From positions 23,300,351 to 23,364,350 of the forward strand of contig NC_036451.1 in NCBI RefSeq assembly GCF_002775205.1: a stretch of DNA of 64,000 nucleotides. The letters are read 5' to 3'. The notes under the pieces were generated by a model. That model was not told the DNA's origin, did not search any database, and saw only the letters and a list, made by a program, of their open reading frames with translations. This stretch comes from Xiphophorus maculatus. Taxonomy: Eukaryota; Chordata; Actinopteri; Cyprinodontiformes; Poeciliidae. Shown here piece by piece: positions 35,806 to 48,704 of the stretch (positions are counted from its first letter, which is position 1; every line of letters begins with the position of its first letter). Both the position numbers and the translations under genes were made by a program.

Positions 35806-38800
35806 TTACAGGTGTCTGGTAGTGAGGCGTCCAGGTGACAGGCTTCGTTTGTCGCTAAATCTCTATAAGATTAAGCAAAAATAAAATGTGAGGGTTAAAG
35901 TCTGTATTTCCTACGAAGGGTTCATTCACACATCTGAATTAAACTCGGACTTTTGTCTTAGAAAACATACCCTTAGAGCCACGTGTGAGCATGAGTGTTA
36001 GAGATTAATTTGTCAGCAAATTTGCAAAGTTTGACCGTGATCTCGTTGCTCGGTTGGAACTCAAATGTTATAAAGACTTACTACGCTGCGGGCCGGGCTG
36101 AGAGATCGGGAGCGTGCAGGGCTGGCACTTCTGCTCCTGCTTCTACTCCACTGCAGAAAAAAACCCCAGAAACATTCACACAAAACTGTACTGTTCAACT
36201 CTACAAGAACCACTTTTGTTTTCATCGTTTTCAACATCATCTTTTTTAACTACTGTGAAATATTTACCAGTACGCCTCTTTTGGTCACGGCTTCGCCTTT
36301 AACAAGCACCGTGCTTCCTTCCACCAGAGCCGGCCACACGTAGTAGACCACCAGCGGAGCACTGAAATCAGAGTCAAAGCTGCGACGATACCTGGAACAC
36401 AGAAAGGAAGATGCGAGTCTCCATCATAGATAATGTTAGAGTGACCCCTGCTGGTCGGAGCAATGTACAACAGCGGTGGGCTGCAGGAAGATGTGGCCGA
36501 CTGCAGTCGGCCCTCAGCTTAGCTGCACACGTTCCCCAGAAATCGACATTGTACTAACTTGGCGTTGTTGAATAGTTCACCGTTGCTTCCGTAGGCCAAG
36601 TCAAGAGGTGGGTCCAGAGTCTGCATGGCAAAAGCCACCCTGCAGGTCTCTCTGATCAAGGGACTGATGAGTCTGAAGTCCACTTCTGGAGGGAAGGAGA
36701 TCTGGGGGTTCTTGTTCATAGCCAGGATTACATCCTAAGAGGAAAACACAATAAGATGCACAGTTTCCCAAGTATTTATACCTCTGTATGGTATTCAAAA
36801 CATTGGTTAGTGTGATGTGCATTTGAATCTGGCACTCTGTACTCTGATAGCAATGGATAACATGCAGAGAAATATGATTGCCTTCAGATGTTACCCTATA
36901 GGGTTTTTTTTTATTAATGCTGAGAGGTAGGGAGGGAGTACATACATGCAAAACGTTGTGACTGGCTGGAAAAAAACTTTTCTAGAAAAAACAAAACAAG
37001 TACAGACCAAAACACAACTGAGGGTTTGTGTCAAGACTTGAAAATCGCTCTTCAGAGATGCCCTCCTTCCAAACTGACTGAGCTTAAGCTCTACTCTGAG
37101 TATCCGCAGGTTTCAGCAAATTAAATTAGAAACTTTTTAAGACCTTTTTAATGCCACCTTAGCTTGAATGAAACTAAAGGGAGAAAATCTATAAATATAG
37201 ATAATGTTTCAGGGGTTCTGCTGTATTACAAGTGGTAAAGTCAAACGTCGTCCAGCCAACTGGCGACAAATTTGCACTTACCCATGATGGACACAAAAAT
37301 CTACCTCGCTAGCTAGTCGGCTAGAGTAAATTAGCAGCTAATTAACATTTGCTTCAACTGCATCTAGTCACAGAGTGCCGTGAAGATGTCGACTCAAACT
37401 TTTGCCTTATAGAAAAAAACCTATATGTATGAGATTAAATAGTCGTGCCATGACAAAATTTGAGACCTGTCGCTAACATATTTAAGACGAACTCACTTTA
37501 TTTTAGATACATGAATTTCATACTATTTAAGACAATCAAAATCATTTTCTCTTACATTGACACTGCACAGGACATCATAGAGGTCCAGGTTCCTAACAAT
37601 GTAATCCACAGCCGCGTCCTCGAGACTCTCCGGACCAAAGTGGGATGTGGACAACGTCTTTCTCACCTGCTGCTTGAACTTACGATAGGCCAGTTTTGCT
37701 TTTTGGAAGGACTCCTAAAACAGGGAAAACATACGGCATTCCTGTGGCGCAAAACACAGCAACGCTACACAAAGTAGCAAGAGTGTGAAACATAATTTTG
37801 TATGTTGATACTGAGGCTGTGCGTTGCATTGTGATGTTCTGCTTATATTCACTGCCCGCATTGTACCATCACAGCGATGAAGATGATTCTCTGGACCATC
37901 TCTATGTCTGGGATGTAGCGCCGTAGGAGGGTCTGTGCGTCCAGACGCTCCACGGTGTACAGATCGCTGAAACGTGAGACGAGGCGTGCGTGGCGTGAGG
38001 AGTTGGTCAGCTGGGCTCTGGTGGGCGACGTGCTCCTCAGTGGGCTGGATGAGCGGCTCAACAGGGGCAAAGGGCTCGGAGAGCGACTTCTAACCAACCT
38101 GAGAGGCGGAAACCAACACGGCAACTACAGCTACAGCGCCTTGCGAAAACATTCACAACTCTTGAACATTTTTTTTTATCAATTTCTCATATAACCATGA
38201 ATTTAAGTTTATGGCATTGGGATTTAATGTAATAGACACAAAGACTGCAGATGACTTAAAGATGGATTCAAGGATCACCTTCCAACCCTGCACTCACAAC
38301 CAGAGCTACAAGGTTCATATCCAAACATAATCATTAGTTAGGATGGTTCAGTGACTAAAAGTCCACATCTAATTTCAACTGAAAATCCATGATAAAACTG
38401 GAAAAAAAATTTTTGCAGACTCTTTCCATCTAATCTGATTGAACTTAAGATTTTCTGAGGAGGCCGGATTTAAATTTTAGCCGACAATTGTGCAACGGTG
38501 GCACACGTATTCAAAAAGACTTGCAGATTAAGGGTGCGTTCACACCAGCCCTGCTTAGTCCACTTTAATTGAATTCTAGCTCGTTTGCCTAGAAAGTCCG
38601 GTTTGTTTGGGGAGATGTGAACGCGCAATCAAACTCTGATCTGGGCCAAGAAAAGCAAAGTCTGGTCCAGCTAAAAACCTCGGTTGTGAACTCTGGAGCG
38701 GTTTGAATGCCTATGTGAACACCAAGAGGACCGGAGCCCGCTCCAAAAGAAGCAGGAAGTGGACTACAGTGCAGAGAATTCTGGGTAAGTACAATCAAAA

Positions 38801-41800
38801 CAAATGTGCAAGACTAGGGAAATGGCTTGTGGTCTTTTACCAAAGATAAAAGAGAGATCCTACAACTGCTAAACTCCCATGCCATTGCCTTTTTGTTTCC
38901 ATTTTGTGCAGAAGGAATGTCTTCTTCAGAGGTTTATTTTCATGTAGTTTCCTTCAGTGGTTCTCGGTGCAGCGCCACCTCAGGCGAGGAAAAAAATAGG
39001 TTTTTCAAAGGATTTGGATTGTTTGACACAGTGCAGTATAGAAGTTAACCGCAGCAGCTAAAAATGGAACAAATGTTGCAATTCATCTACTGGACTGTCA
39101 GTTGTGATATCAAACTTAGTTGCAGCAATATGTGGTCCCGCAAAGTACTGATTCTGGAGAGTTGAATATAAATGCACGCTACATTTTTCAGATTTTAAAT
39201 TGCGTAAAAACAAATTGTAAAGTACGTATAGTTGTTGTTCCACTTATACACTACTTGTGTTGTTCCTAAAGTCCCAATAACAATAAAATATGACGAATCT
39301 TCTGATTGTTTTTGGGAGAAATTGTGGAAAAAGCTCAATGGGTGTGAATATTTTCACAAGGCAGCGTATGTAGAACACCAGTGCATGTCGACGATTCAAT
39401 GTTTGCACATCCGTAAGATGTTACCTCTCTTGCAGCATGACCTTCTCTGAGTTCAGATAAGCTAACTCATCCTTCAACAGGCGAATTTGCCGCTCGTAGT
39501 CGTGAACGGCGTCCTGCTTCCTCTTATACAACGCCAACTGTTCGTTTGTAGAATGCAAACTAAAACACAAAGTCAATATGTATGGGGAAAAAATGAATCT
39601 CTCACAACATAACCGTGACGCGTGTGCAATGCCGTAATGCTTCTGAACTACATCACCCACTCCGCTTTGAGCTGCAAGATCTCATCCTCGGTGGCGAGCA
39701 GGGTGGTCGCCGACTTGCACTTTGTGTGGTCCAGCTTCTTCTGAGCCTCCACGAGTCTGATACACAGGGAAGCATTTGCGTTCAAATGGTAAAATGTTTC
39801 ATTTCCCCAAACAACTCTCTCAAATATAAAAACCATGATAATATGACTCACTCTGCAGTGACCGACTCCAGCTGGAGGCTAGTAGAGTTCAATTGAACTT
39901 CCAGCTTTCTTATCTCGCTCTCCTGGGACAAAGAAAGCTCCTTCGTCTTTCTGTCCTTCTCTGCTGCACCCTGATGGCGACAGAATGGCTCGTCGTCAAC
40001 GCAACCGCAGAGCCACAATGCGATCACAACGCTTGATCACGCGGTTGATTTTTAAAATGACATTGTTAAACCGGAGGACAGACCAAAGGTCAAACCTGGA
40101 TGAGGTGCAGGCTGGTGCCGTCTGCGATGGACGGCCTTGAAATGGAGAAGCAGCTTCCAAGCCAAGGCAGAAAACGCGTTTTAAGAGTGTCCACTCCACC
40201 ACAGCGACCGCCTGATTTGTGACGAAAGGTATCGGAGTCATCTTTCAAAGATCAAGTTCGATTTTTCAAGGAAATATGCTTCCCAAGCAGTCACAATGCA
40301 AAGCTTACCCTCAGCTGCGGTGAGGTTTAGGATGTTAAACAGCTGGCCTTGAATTTTGGCAGTGAGCTCAATCAGCTCACAACATCTGTTCACATTCTGA
40401 TCACAGGAAGACACCTGGGTGAGAAAAAAACAACAACAACGTTTTAATTTATAACTTAACTAAATCAGTGGCTGCTGTGTTTCAAGATGGAGCCTGTATG
40501 TGACGAAATTTGTGACGAAACTCATCTCTCTGATCATGAACTAGGTGAGTAAAGAAAGAATAAAAGTTTCAACTTGTTACCTTTTTTTAAGACTGGAATC
40601 ACATTCATTTCCTAAAAACATACCATTAGTCAGTAGCCTTGATTTGATTGTTCATTTCTGTGTATAAATTGGATTTGTTTGTCTTGTAAAGTGCCTTGAC
40701 ATGACAATGGTTATGTCTTTAGCCATTGAACTGAATTGAGTTCAAATCAATGCTTTTTAAGTGGATATGCAAACAAAGATGTTATTAAAACTGTTGTAGA
40801 CGGTGACTGAAACAAAAAGAAAAGCCAGTTGAAACTAAAGCGCCATTTAATTTCCCTGTTTGTGACCTATCTACCATTGTCCTTGTAGCGCAAAAGCCAC
40901 TACAGGAAGCTAGAAAAGAAGTCCCATCAGTTATTGGTCTATTTCAAACCAGACATTTAAATAATGTAGGAAATGGACTCTTTACATCAAGTTCTGGTTG
41001 TGCACACATCTTACCAAACAACAACATGCAAAGAAATGGAATGTCCTCATTAACTCTGGTGTGTTCCCAGCTGGTTGAACCAAAATTCCAGTCGAAATAT
41101 CTTATAATCCCGTCTCTTTTTTTCCTCAAAAGTTATGGACTGCAGCTTATGATTGATTAATTTACTTCAAAAAAAAATTGGGGCAAATAATTAATGCAGT
41201 CCTTACTGGTTCTGTTCAGTGGGTGGGGTAGGTCAGTTACATTGGGGCAAAAAAGTGTTAAACATGTTTTGTTTTTTTTTGTTTTTTTTTCTTCAGTAAA
41301 TATATTTCCAAAAACACCATGCCCCAGTAATCCACACATACAAAGAAAACTATCTATAAATCAAGGTACGAATTGGTACATGTAGTGAATACATGAAGAA
41401 AGACATGTTCAAAAAAGCATAAAAGCCAAGAAACCAGCTGAAACTTGTCAGTATTCAGGAAACATTCCTGATTAAAACCTGAAGAAAAACTGTGTGGATT
41501 TAAGTACATGGAAATGAATAACTGGGGGGGGGAACTATTATTTTTGCCCAGTTTGTCACTTCCACTACGGATTTCCAACACCTTAAACGTCGTGTACTAA
41601 ATATTTCCATTTAAGCTACAGGTTGTAATTTCTGTACAAGAAATAAATAGAGGAGGAACTATCTTAACAGCGAAAACATCTTTGGAACGGCCCGACGGTT
41701 GCCACGGCGATCAGCGTCCATGACAACCAAACTCTACGGAGAAATCAAAGTAAAAAAAAAAAGTCATTCCTTTACTCTGAATTGTAAAAAAAAGTCTTTC

Positions 41801-42161
41801 ATTTTAAGGACTTTCACCTACCTAAATTAAAGTACAAACTGTAAGAATACTTAATAAACACACATCTTTACTTTAATGAATTTTCGACATGTTTCATTAG
41901 GAGATGACGGTATTTTCCAGTCATTTTCGATTAAATCACATGCAAAAAAACAACAACAACATAGTATTGTACTGTGGGATAACGTTGGGTAGAAATGAAT
42001 ATCCGGCTCAGGTAAAGAGCACCAGAAGTGTCGTGGTCAGATTTAGGTCGACCGTGACTTATTGATGAACTTACGTGGTAGTCTCTGTGCCAGTTCTCAA
42101 GCTTGTCCTGTAAGACGCTGAACGAAGACGCATTGGTCAGTCTCCTTAAAACCTCCGCCAT
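35806..42161 (-). CDS. SPATA18: SPATA18 / MIEAP, mitochondria-eating protein, 12 coding exons
   Basis: Exons in transcript order: 42161-42075, 40414-40309, 40241-40096, 39970-39852, 39756-39661, 39559-39425, 38098-37867, 37714-37556, 36734-36559, 36391-36268, 36150-36082, 35862-35806; about 501 aa (human 538). MIEAP is a p53-inducible protein of mitochondrial quality control that acts at or inside mitochondria and binds cardiolipin. Layout: N-terminus [20 protein letters not shown]; a motif-rich segment [13 protein letters not shown] (residues 33-45); coiled coil about 114-232; an Arg/Ser segment [17 protein letters not shown] (about 233-255); the conserved C-terminal MIEAP domain about 265-460 ([45 protein letters not shown]); an RS-rich tail. 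Phases agree at all junctions. The last two exons are the least certain: exon 11 could instead read through to a TGA at 36061-36063. The gene is convergent with USP46 and divergent from SGCB. Confidence 0.94.
37105..37534 (-). mobile_element. hAT-like element remnant (family R3, copy 2; SPATA18 intron 8)
   Basis: In reverse complement it matches the copy at 18060-18420: CTAATTAGCTGCTAAT-type sequence, then an ATG reading [13 protein letters not shown], the transposase N-terminus also seen at 18345. Ends are rich in TTTAAGAC/CTTAAA. Its right edge lies only about 20 bp from the exon 8 donor (GTAAGA at 37555-37550). Confidence 0.6.
38136..39370 (+). mobile_element. decayed Tc1-like element in SPATA18 intron 6
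   Basis: The left end AGCGCCTTGCGAAAACATTC and the right end GAATATTTTCACAAGGCAGC are inverted repeats of Tc1 type. Interior left sequence (ACCTTCCAACC, CCAGAGCTACAA, a GAAAATCCATGATAAAACTG segment) corresponds to the 3' part of a Tc1 transposase gene. The element is internally deleted and contains a second repeat at about 38530-38780. Confidence 0.7.
38530..38780. mobile_element. non-autonomous element nested in the Tc1 remnant
   Basis: It starts GGGTGCGTTCACACCAGCCC and shows the layout of a common fish repeat (GTTCACACCAG, GTTTGTTTGGGGAGATGTGA, GAACTCTGGAGCGGTTTGAA, TGTGAACACC). I recognise the family from memory only. Ends and target duplication are not defined. Confidence 0.5.
40600..40745 (+). 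mobile_element. LINE 3'-tail fragment (SPATA18 intron 1)
   Basis: CTTGTAAAGTGCCTTGACAT followed by CATTGAACTGAATTGAG matches the 3' end of fish L2-type LINEs (AAGTGCCTTGAGATGAC ... AAATTGAATTGAATTG). Confidence 0.6.
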
Positions 42162-44186
42162 GTCCCGCTAAATCAACTGACTAATCCGCGGAGGTCTGAC
42201 GATTTGAAGAAGGAGGCGGAGGGCAGCAGCAGCAGCAGCAGCGGGAGGCTTGATCAGCTGTAGTAAAAAAAATATAAAAACTCCTACAGCTTTCTCCTCC
42301 TGTGACACACACACCCACACACACACAAACACACATACACACACATACACGGATGCCTCGCAGCGCCTCTGGCAACCAGGCTAGAAGACAGGAAGGAGAA
42401 CAGATGAACCCACACAGACCTGCTATGTAAAAACTCCTGCCGGACGACGCGGCCTCGGTGTCGGTCCTCTACGGGTTCTGCGTCCCTGTGATGTCATACT
42501 GTCAAGCGAAACCAAACGGCTGAAGAGCAGAACCGGGGGGAACATAAAACACGGGTGTAGAAGGTTCTGCTTGGTGTATATCTATGTGGCCGAACTCGAT
42601 CCAATCCGATTACAACGCCCCACGGTACGGCACACCGAGCTGAATTAAGTACACTTAAACCTAATTTGTTTCTGCGGCAATAACCTCTGGAGCGTTATGA
42701 CAGCGAGCTAAATAAACTGCAGTAGCATGCAGGAAAAAGCTAACTAATAGCAACAACAAAAAACTCCAATAAATTGAATGTGTTCATCCATTGCATCCAC
42801 CTAAACAGTAAAATAATAATAATGTGTGACGCATTTAATAGTGCATCACAACTTAATTGCTTACTATAAACATGTTATTTTATTCCATTCTATTGATTTG
42901 ATGCATGTGCACGTTTAGGGAATAATACAATTCCAACATAAATATTCTTTTTTTTTTTGTCTTTACTTTCATTTAATTCATTTAATTGGATTTTGTTTTT
43001 AATGTGTAGTCTTTGGCTTATGGCTCTTCCATGATTTTGAGATCAATGGTCACTCCTTAATAACACAAAGTTATTAGTGTGTCAATTTTGAATATCTCTC
43101 ATTTACAGCATAATACAACTTGCAGTTCTGTCATGGCTTTGGGTTTTGGTCTGCCACCATAACTACTCTTCTGAAAACTTGATGGCGCCCCCTGATGGGT
43201 GAGCGGCGCGGTACACCTTGGACAGGTCCATCCCAGAACAGCACCAGGCTAACTAATCATGTAAGCACACTTTATTTTGTTGTTGTAGAAGAAAACCAGA
43301 TGAATAATAATGACCCCTGTTTGTTTGTTGTTGTTTTTGCTTGATTAATTTTAGGTTATTCAGCCTGTACTATCTGGCAGAGGGGACAAACAATGGAAAT
43401 CAGCCTTAGCTGTAGTTGAATGCAGTTGTATTTATGTTAATACATCCCTCTTCATCAAATAACTGAAAAATATCTATCTATCTATCTTTTGTTTGTTTTG
43501 TATTTAATGTTAATTATACTTTCTGTGTTTGGTCATATGTTGGGGACGGAAGGGGGAACTCGCCCAGAGCGCCATTAATGCAAGAACCGCTACTGTATAT
43601 TCTAACTGCTGAAGTATTAGTTTAATTATTATGCTACACGTTCGTAATTATTCATTGTTAACTTACACAAAGACAAAAACAATGTCAACCTAAAATTGCT
43701 AACATTATAAATATTTTTTAAGGCCGATTGCTTTTCTTAATCATGCAGATATTAAACTAAAACTATTGTTTTTCTCTTGTAAAAGTGAGCATTTAAAAGA
43801 GAAACTATACATTCTTTTCTTTTTCTTTTTTACCAAAAAAAAAAAATACACCCACAAAGAGCAGCAAAGTATAGAATGTTTCCAGTTTACCTTCGGAAAA
43901 TATGAATGGATGTGTTTCCCCTATTTTTGGATCATTGTGCCATTGGGCGCTTCATCATGGAACAAACCATTTTTTTATCCTCAGCGCACACGCGTTTCTA
44001 ACAAGCTGAGGAGATCATAATTAAACGCCACGTTGTGGTCTGTAACTAGGTTCTTCATGAGGAGTAGAATTTAAAAAAATATGACTGAGTAATTGTCTGT
44101 CTGCCCATATTGCAGCGGAAACGCTTCAGTCACCTTCGCCAGTGAAGGTTGGTCCGCTCTCCGTCAGCAGAGGAGGGAGGGTCAAC
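42162..44186. other. intergenic region between the divergent SPATA18 and SGCB genes
   Basis: This 2-kb gap holds both 5' regions. Next to SPATA18 are a short CAG run (42222-42243) and a CA-rich tract (42305-42350), then a moderately GC-rich block to about 42620 that probably contains the SPATA18 promoter. The middle (42780-44030) is AT-rich with a short (ATCT)4 run at about 43472. A GC-richer leader at 44110-44186 precedes the SGCB start. No exon is seen. Confidence 0.6.
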
Positions 44187-47100
44187 ATGGCGTCCGAGGA
44201 GGTCCGTTATGTTCTTTATTTGCTCTTCTTCTCACGTTTTATTAAGCCTTCTCATCATGTCCCACGAAAAGAGTAACCCGGAGTCATTGTTAAGTGATAA
44301 CATGTTTAGGTTAAGGTGGTTTATTTAGGGGTGGCGTGTTTTGCTCCCGTTGTTGGATGGAAATATAAGCGCAGCCTTATGAATGTCGGGCCTTCGCGTC
44401 GGATGTTTTCAAGACGTTCCGCTTGTTTTCTCTGAAAGACCTGCTGTTTGAAGGCGCGACAGTGTTTGCCATTAGGAATAGGACGCAACTTAAATGTTTG
44501 TGAGAGGAAAGGACTTCATGTCCGTTTCGTCACTAACAGGAGCGTAGTTTATTTTTAGTTATGACCACAGACAGGCTGTCGCTGAGCGTTTAACACCCAG
44601 ATATCGGAATGTTGTGATTTGGTTAAGTTTTGTCATGAGCGTTGATACTAAATAAGCTCTTAAACAAAATAAGGAAAACTCGGCTCAGTGTCGCATCTGT
44701 GTAAAGTATGGATGCCCCTGTGGCTATGTAAAACCACAGTCCAGTTTTGAATGTTAAAATTAAGTTTAGCAGTAAAAATTTATCTTGTAGTTTAATGCGC
44801 ATATTGTTGTCGCTTTGCACTTGCAGGAGAGCTCCAATGGCCCCGTGAAGAAGACCATGCGTGAGAAGGCTATAGAGAGGCGCAACATCAACAAGGAGCA
44901 CAACAGCAACTTCAAAGCGGGCTATGTACCCATCGAAGAAGAACGTCTTCATAAGACTGGGCTGAGAGGACGCAAGGGAAACATGGCTGTTTGCATCATT
45001 GTGCTCCTCTTCCTGCTCGCCTTAATCAATCTCATTGTAAGTCTCTTAGCCAGGCTGCGGCAACTTGCAAAGAAATATAACCCTTTGGACTTTCCCCCAC
45101 ACTTTCTTACAGTGCAACCAAGCTTTATTTGGGAATTGTAGTATTCCGCGTGAAAGACGGACTAAAATTAGTGTCTAATTCTGGAGCGGAAGAGCAATGA
45201 TGCATGCTTTTCAAACGATTGTTTACCAGTGCAATCTTAAAAGTGTGGCATGTGTTTGTATTTAGACCAACTTGGCGTATGCATCAGCTACAAACTGAAC
45301 CTTTTGGCCATTTTTCCTTACGAAGTGCACTAAATGTGATCATATCAGATGGAGAGCGTCTGTAGGAAGCAATTTTCAAGTTCAAATTCTCACTGAATTT
45401 AAGTTTAAACTTTATCTGGACCATAGTAACAAAAAAAACCCAGTTTAATCTTTGTTTATAATTGTTATTCTGAATGGTAGACCTCCCCTCCATTCTTACG
45501 TTTTGTGTAGCCTCAAGCAGACTTTTTGCTAGGATTCTTTACCTTTATCTGTCCTCACATTAATTATGACCAGTAGTCCCTGTTGAAGAAACACATTCCC
45601 ACTTCGTGATGCTGCCTCCGCCATGCTTCAGCATGAAGGGTGGTGTATTGAGGATGATGTGCAGTAATAGTTTTCCTCAGTAGATGACATTTTGCATGTA
45701 GGCCAATATTTTCCCATCTTACCAGAGCCCCTTCTTTATGCCTTGTTGCAAACTGCAGTCAGGACTTCTTAAGGTTTCCATTCAACAACGGTTTTCTTTG
45801 TCCCACTTTCCAAGAAAATACAGCAAAGTTGGTGCTAGTAGCTTGACAAAATGCAAAATAGCCAAATGTCTGTGCTCTACGTCTGTCTGTACAAAGTGAG
45901 CTCTGACGCGACTCCGCTATCGCTCAGATCACGCTGGTAATATGGACGGTGATCCGAATTGGCCCGAACGGCTGCGACAGCATGGAGTTCCACGAGAGCG
46001 GCCTGCTGCGCTTCAAACAGAAGGCCGACATGGGGATTGTTCATCCTTTGCACAAGAGCACGGTCGGCGGCCGCAGAGACCAGGACCTGGTCATCGTGGG
46101 CAACAACAACCCGGTAAGAAAGCATTTAAACACGTCGAGTCTTCTCCAAAGAAATTACAGCATTTGGAAACCCAGTTAGAACCTCTTGTCTGTTCTTTTG
46201 CTCCGTTGTTCCAACAGGTTGTGTTCCAGCAAGGCAACACAAAGCTGAGCGTGGAAAAGGACAAGACCTCTGTCGTCAGCGACGTCGGCATATCCTTCAC
46301 AGACCCTCGGACGCAGACAACTTTCTTCAGCACAGACTTTGAAAACCACGAGTTCCACCTGCCCAAAGGAGTCAAAGTCCTCAGTGTTAAAAAAGCGTCC
46401 ACTGAACGGGTGTGTAGGGAAGCCAGCCTCTGCTCTGACAGCTGTGTGTAAAAAAAACAACAACAAAAAACATGATTCATTAATTATATGTGGGTTTTAC
46501 AACCCGTGCAGGCGATATTGCACTTATTGCTGTCCGTAACAGTAAAAATTGATTGAAAACGAAAGAGAGATAGTAGATACTGGTCAAATTTCCCCTAGTT
46601 TCTTTGCCAAAAGAAAAGCGTGAAATGTTGTCAAGTAATGCGATTGTTAACAGGTGATTTATGCAGTTTCTGGAAAAAATTGACAGTGTGATTCCCAATT
46701 GGTGCGGTGCTAAAACAAAAGCGCATCAAGTATGAAGTAAATGAGTGAAAAAGAAGGGGGGGTCTTGGCATTTTCTGTCATGTAATCCTGATTGTATTTA
46801 GTTTTCTTGGCGAGGAACCGGTGCCTCTCTCATTTTAGTGACATATTTTGCTCTTTATTTTCAGATCACCAGCAGCGCATCATCTGATCTGAACATCAAG
46901 GGAGACACTAAGGCCATCATTCGCGGTAATGAGGGAGTGAACATCATGGGCCGCACTGTGGAGTTTAAAATGGGTGGAGACATTGAGCTTAGAGCTGTAA
47001 GTATGAAACATAATGACATGCTGTATTTATAGTGCTCAGAAACTTACATACACTCATTTTTAGCTCTCAGGGATTAATTTCAACTGCTCTAGAAGGATGA

Positions 47101-48117
47101 GACTGCTCTTGGTCATTTTATCCAGTTTCGTTCTTATGAGGAGTGCGGTTTGGGTCACACAGTTGAAACCTGGACACAGCAACAGAACAGTGGTCCCAAG
47201 CAAACATTGAAACTGGTTTTAGAATGGATAGACTAGGCCAGGGGTGGGCAACTCCAGGCCTCCAGGGCCGGTCTCCTGCAACCTTTAGATGTATCTCTAC
47301 TTCAACACACCTGAGTCAAATAATGATGTCATTAGCAGGACTCTGGAGAACTTGACTGCACTGAGGAGGTGATTCAGCTGTTGGATTCAAGTGTGTTGGA
47401 CCAGGGAGACAACTAAGAGTTGCAGGACACCGGCCCTCGAGGACCAGGATTGCCCACCTATGGACTAGGCTAATAGATTTTTGAAAAGATCTGACTGGAA
47501 ATATACAAAACCTTTGTACAACAGGCTTGAAATCAGGATCTCTGCCAGAACTGTTCCAAATGTCAAATTCCGCAATTACATGGTCACTGGAAAAGGTAGC
47601 TACTGTCCCCCCATCGGCCCACGTCTGCATGTGGCGGTTAACAATAGTCACCCTACTGTTGCCAACTTGTTGCCAACATCCTACTGCTGCCGGCAGCTCA
47701 GGATTTTAAAGATTGGTGATAGGCCAGAAAACTGCAGTCGATGCAGCCCTACCTGCTACAAAATGCAGTCAAGAAGGATTTAAATAACTATTTCAAAGCC
47801 TGAAACCAACATTCATGGTCACAATGAGGGCACACAAACCTTATACAGTCACCGTATCAAGACCAATTAAGGCCGGATCTGGAAGAATAGACGCCCTGAC
47901 AATATTTTCCTCTTTGCAGGAGAACAGCATCGTCCTCAACGGGTCAGTGATGTTCAACGCCACACGCATTCCCAGCTCCACAGACCTGACGTTCAACGAC
48001 GGCCTGGAGAGGTACAAGCTCTGCATGTGCGAAGATGGGACTCTGTTCCGCGTACTGGTGAAGTTTCCCAACATGGGCTGCCAGATCTCAGACAACCCGT
48101 GTAGGAAAGCTCACTAG
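44187..48117 (+). CDS. SGCB: beta-sarcoglycan (SGCB), 6 coding exons
   Basis: Exons: 44187-44201, 44827-45036, 45928-46113, 46218-46409, 46865-46996, 47920-48117; all phase 0, GT-AG, 310 aa (human 318). Beta-sarcoglycan is a type II membrane glycoprotein of the sarcoglycan subcomplex in the dystrophin-glycoprotein complex of muscle. Visible: a short cytosolic N-terminus (MASEE then ESSNGPVKKTMREKA; the mammalian poly-Ala run is absent); one membrane segment about residues 58-86 (NMAVCIIVLLFLLALINLI joined across intron 2 to ITLVIWTVI); a conserved extracellular domain with RIGPNGCDSMEFHESG, STVGGRR and FQQGNTKLSVE; N-glycosylation sequons at Asn252 and Asn258; and the terminal cysteine cluster Cys280, 282, 299, 306 characteristic of sarcoglycans. 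The gene appears intact. Confidence 0.97.
45595..45760 (-). mobile_element. Tc1-like fragment in SGCB intron 2
   Basis: TGATGCTGCCTCCGCCATGC, then GATGATGTGCAGTAATAG, CATTTTGCATGTAGGCCAAT and CTTACCAGAGCCCCTTCTTT follow in the order of the reverse complement of a Tc1 transposase gene. Truncated and mutated. Confidence 0.75.
47239..47462. mobile_element. hAT MITE with an 8-bp target duplication (SGCB intron 5)
   Basis: The 224-bp element is flanked by GACTAGGC at 47231-47238 and again at 47463-47470, an exact 8-bp target-site duplication as expected for hAT. The left end CAGGGGTGGGCAACTCCAGG and the right end in reverse complement CATAGGTGGGCAATCCTGGT form inverted repeats of about 33 bp with mismatches, ending in GAGGGCCGG/CAGGGCCGG. 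The family (GGGTGGGCAACTCCAGGCCT...) is very common in fish. Non-coding. Confidence 0.9.
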
Positions 48118-48704
48118 CGCCGCCGTTCCATCCGCCTGCAGTCGGCCGACTGTGAAATCAGACAAGCCTCTTTCGAAAATGCGCATTTTGGACTGAGTTC
48201 AGTTTAAATTTGAGTTAAACTTGGCGGTTAAGGTGTGCCATTTCTTTACATTTTATTACAAATCTACCCAAAGACATTACTGGCGTTCATTAAAAAAAAA
48301 ACATTGTTTTCATAAGACTCATCAACCTCTATCCTAAATTTAGAAAACTATTGTAAACAATAAGTTGTTGTGCAGTTTACGCCGCATGTTTGTAGCAGTC
48401 AGAAGCTGCTGTATTTATTTTCTGCTTCTCCGTCACCTCACATCTGTTCACAAAAGGGTTTGTGTAAAAGTGTTAACTGACTCCATCGAGACACTACATG
48501 ACAATTAACTTTAAAATATGCAGAACTCAAAACTAGCCCCTAGTACATAACACATAATAGAGAACATCTCTTTCTGCACATGTTGAACTGTTTATCATGC
48601 ACGTGCCAACAGATTTAAAGGGATGAAATGTTATTTATATTTTACCTAAATTGTGAAGCTTTCCTAATGCTAATGGTAAGGAGTGTACGAGTTGTGCTAA
48701 CAGA

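Noticed and set aside
41260-41410. p53 response element in SPATA18 intron 1 (AAACATGTTT at 41260 and AGACATGTTC at 41401)
   Set aside because: Each is only a single half-site and they are about 130 bp apart; a functional element needs two half-sites within about 13 bp, so this is not evidence for p53 control.
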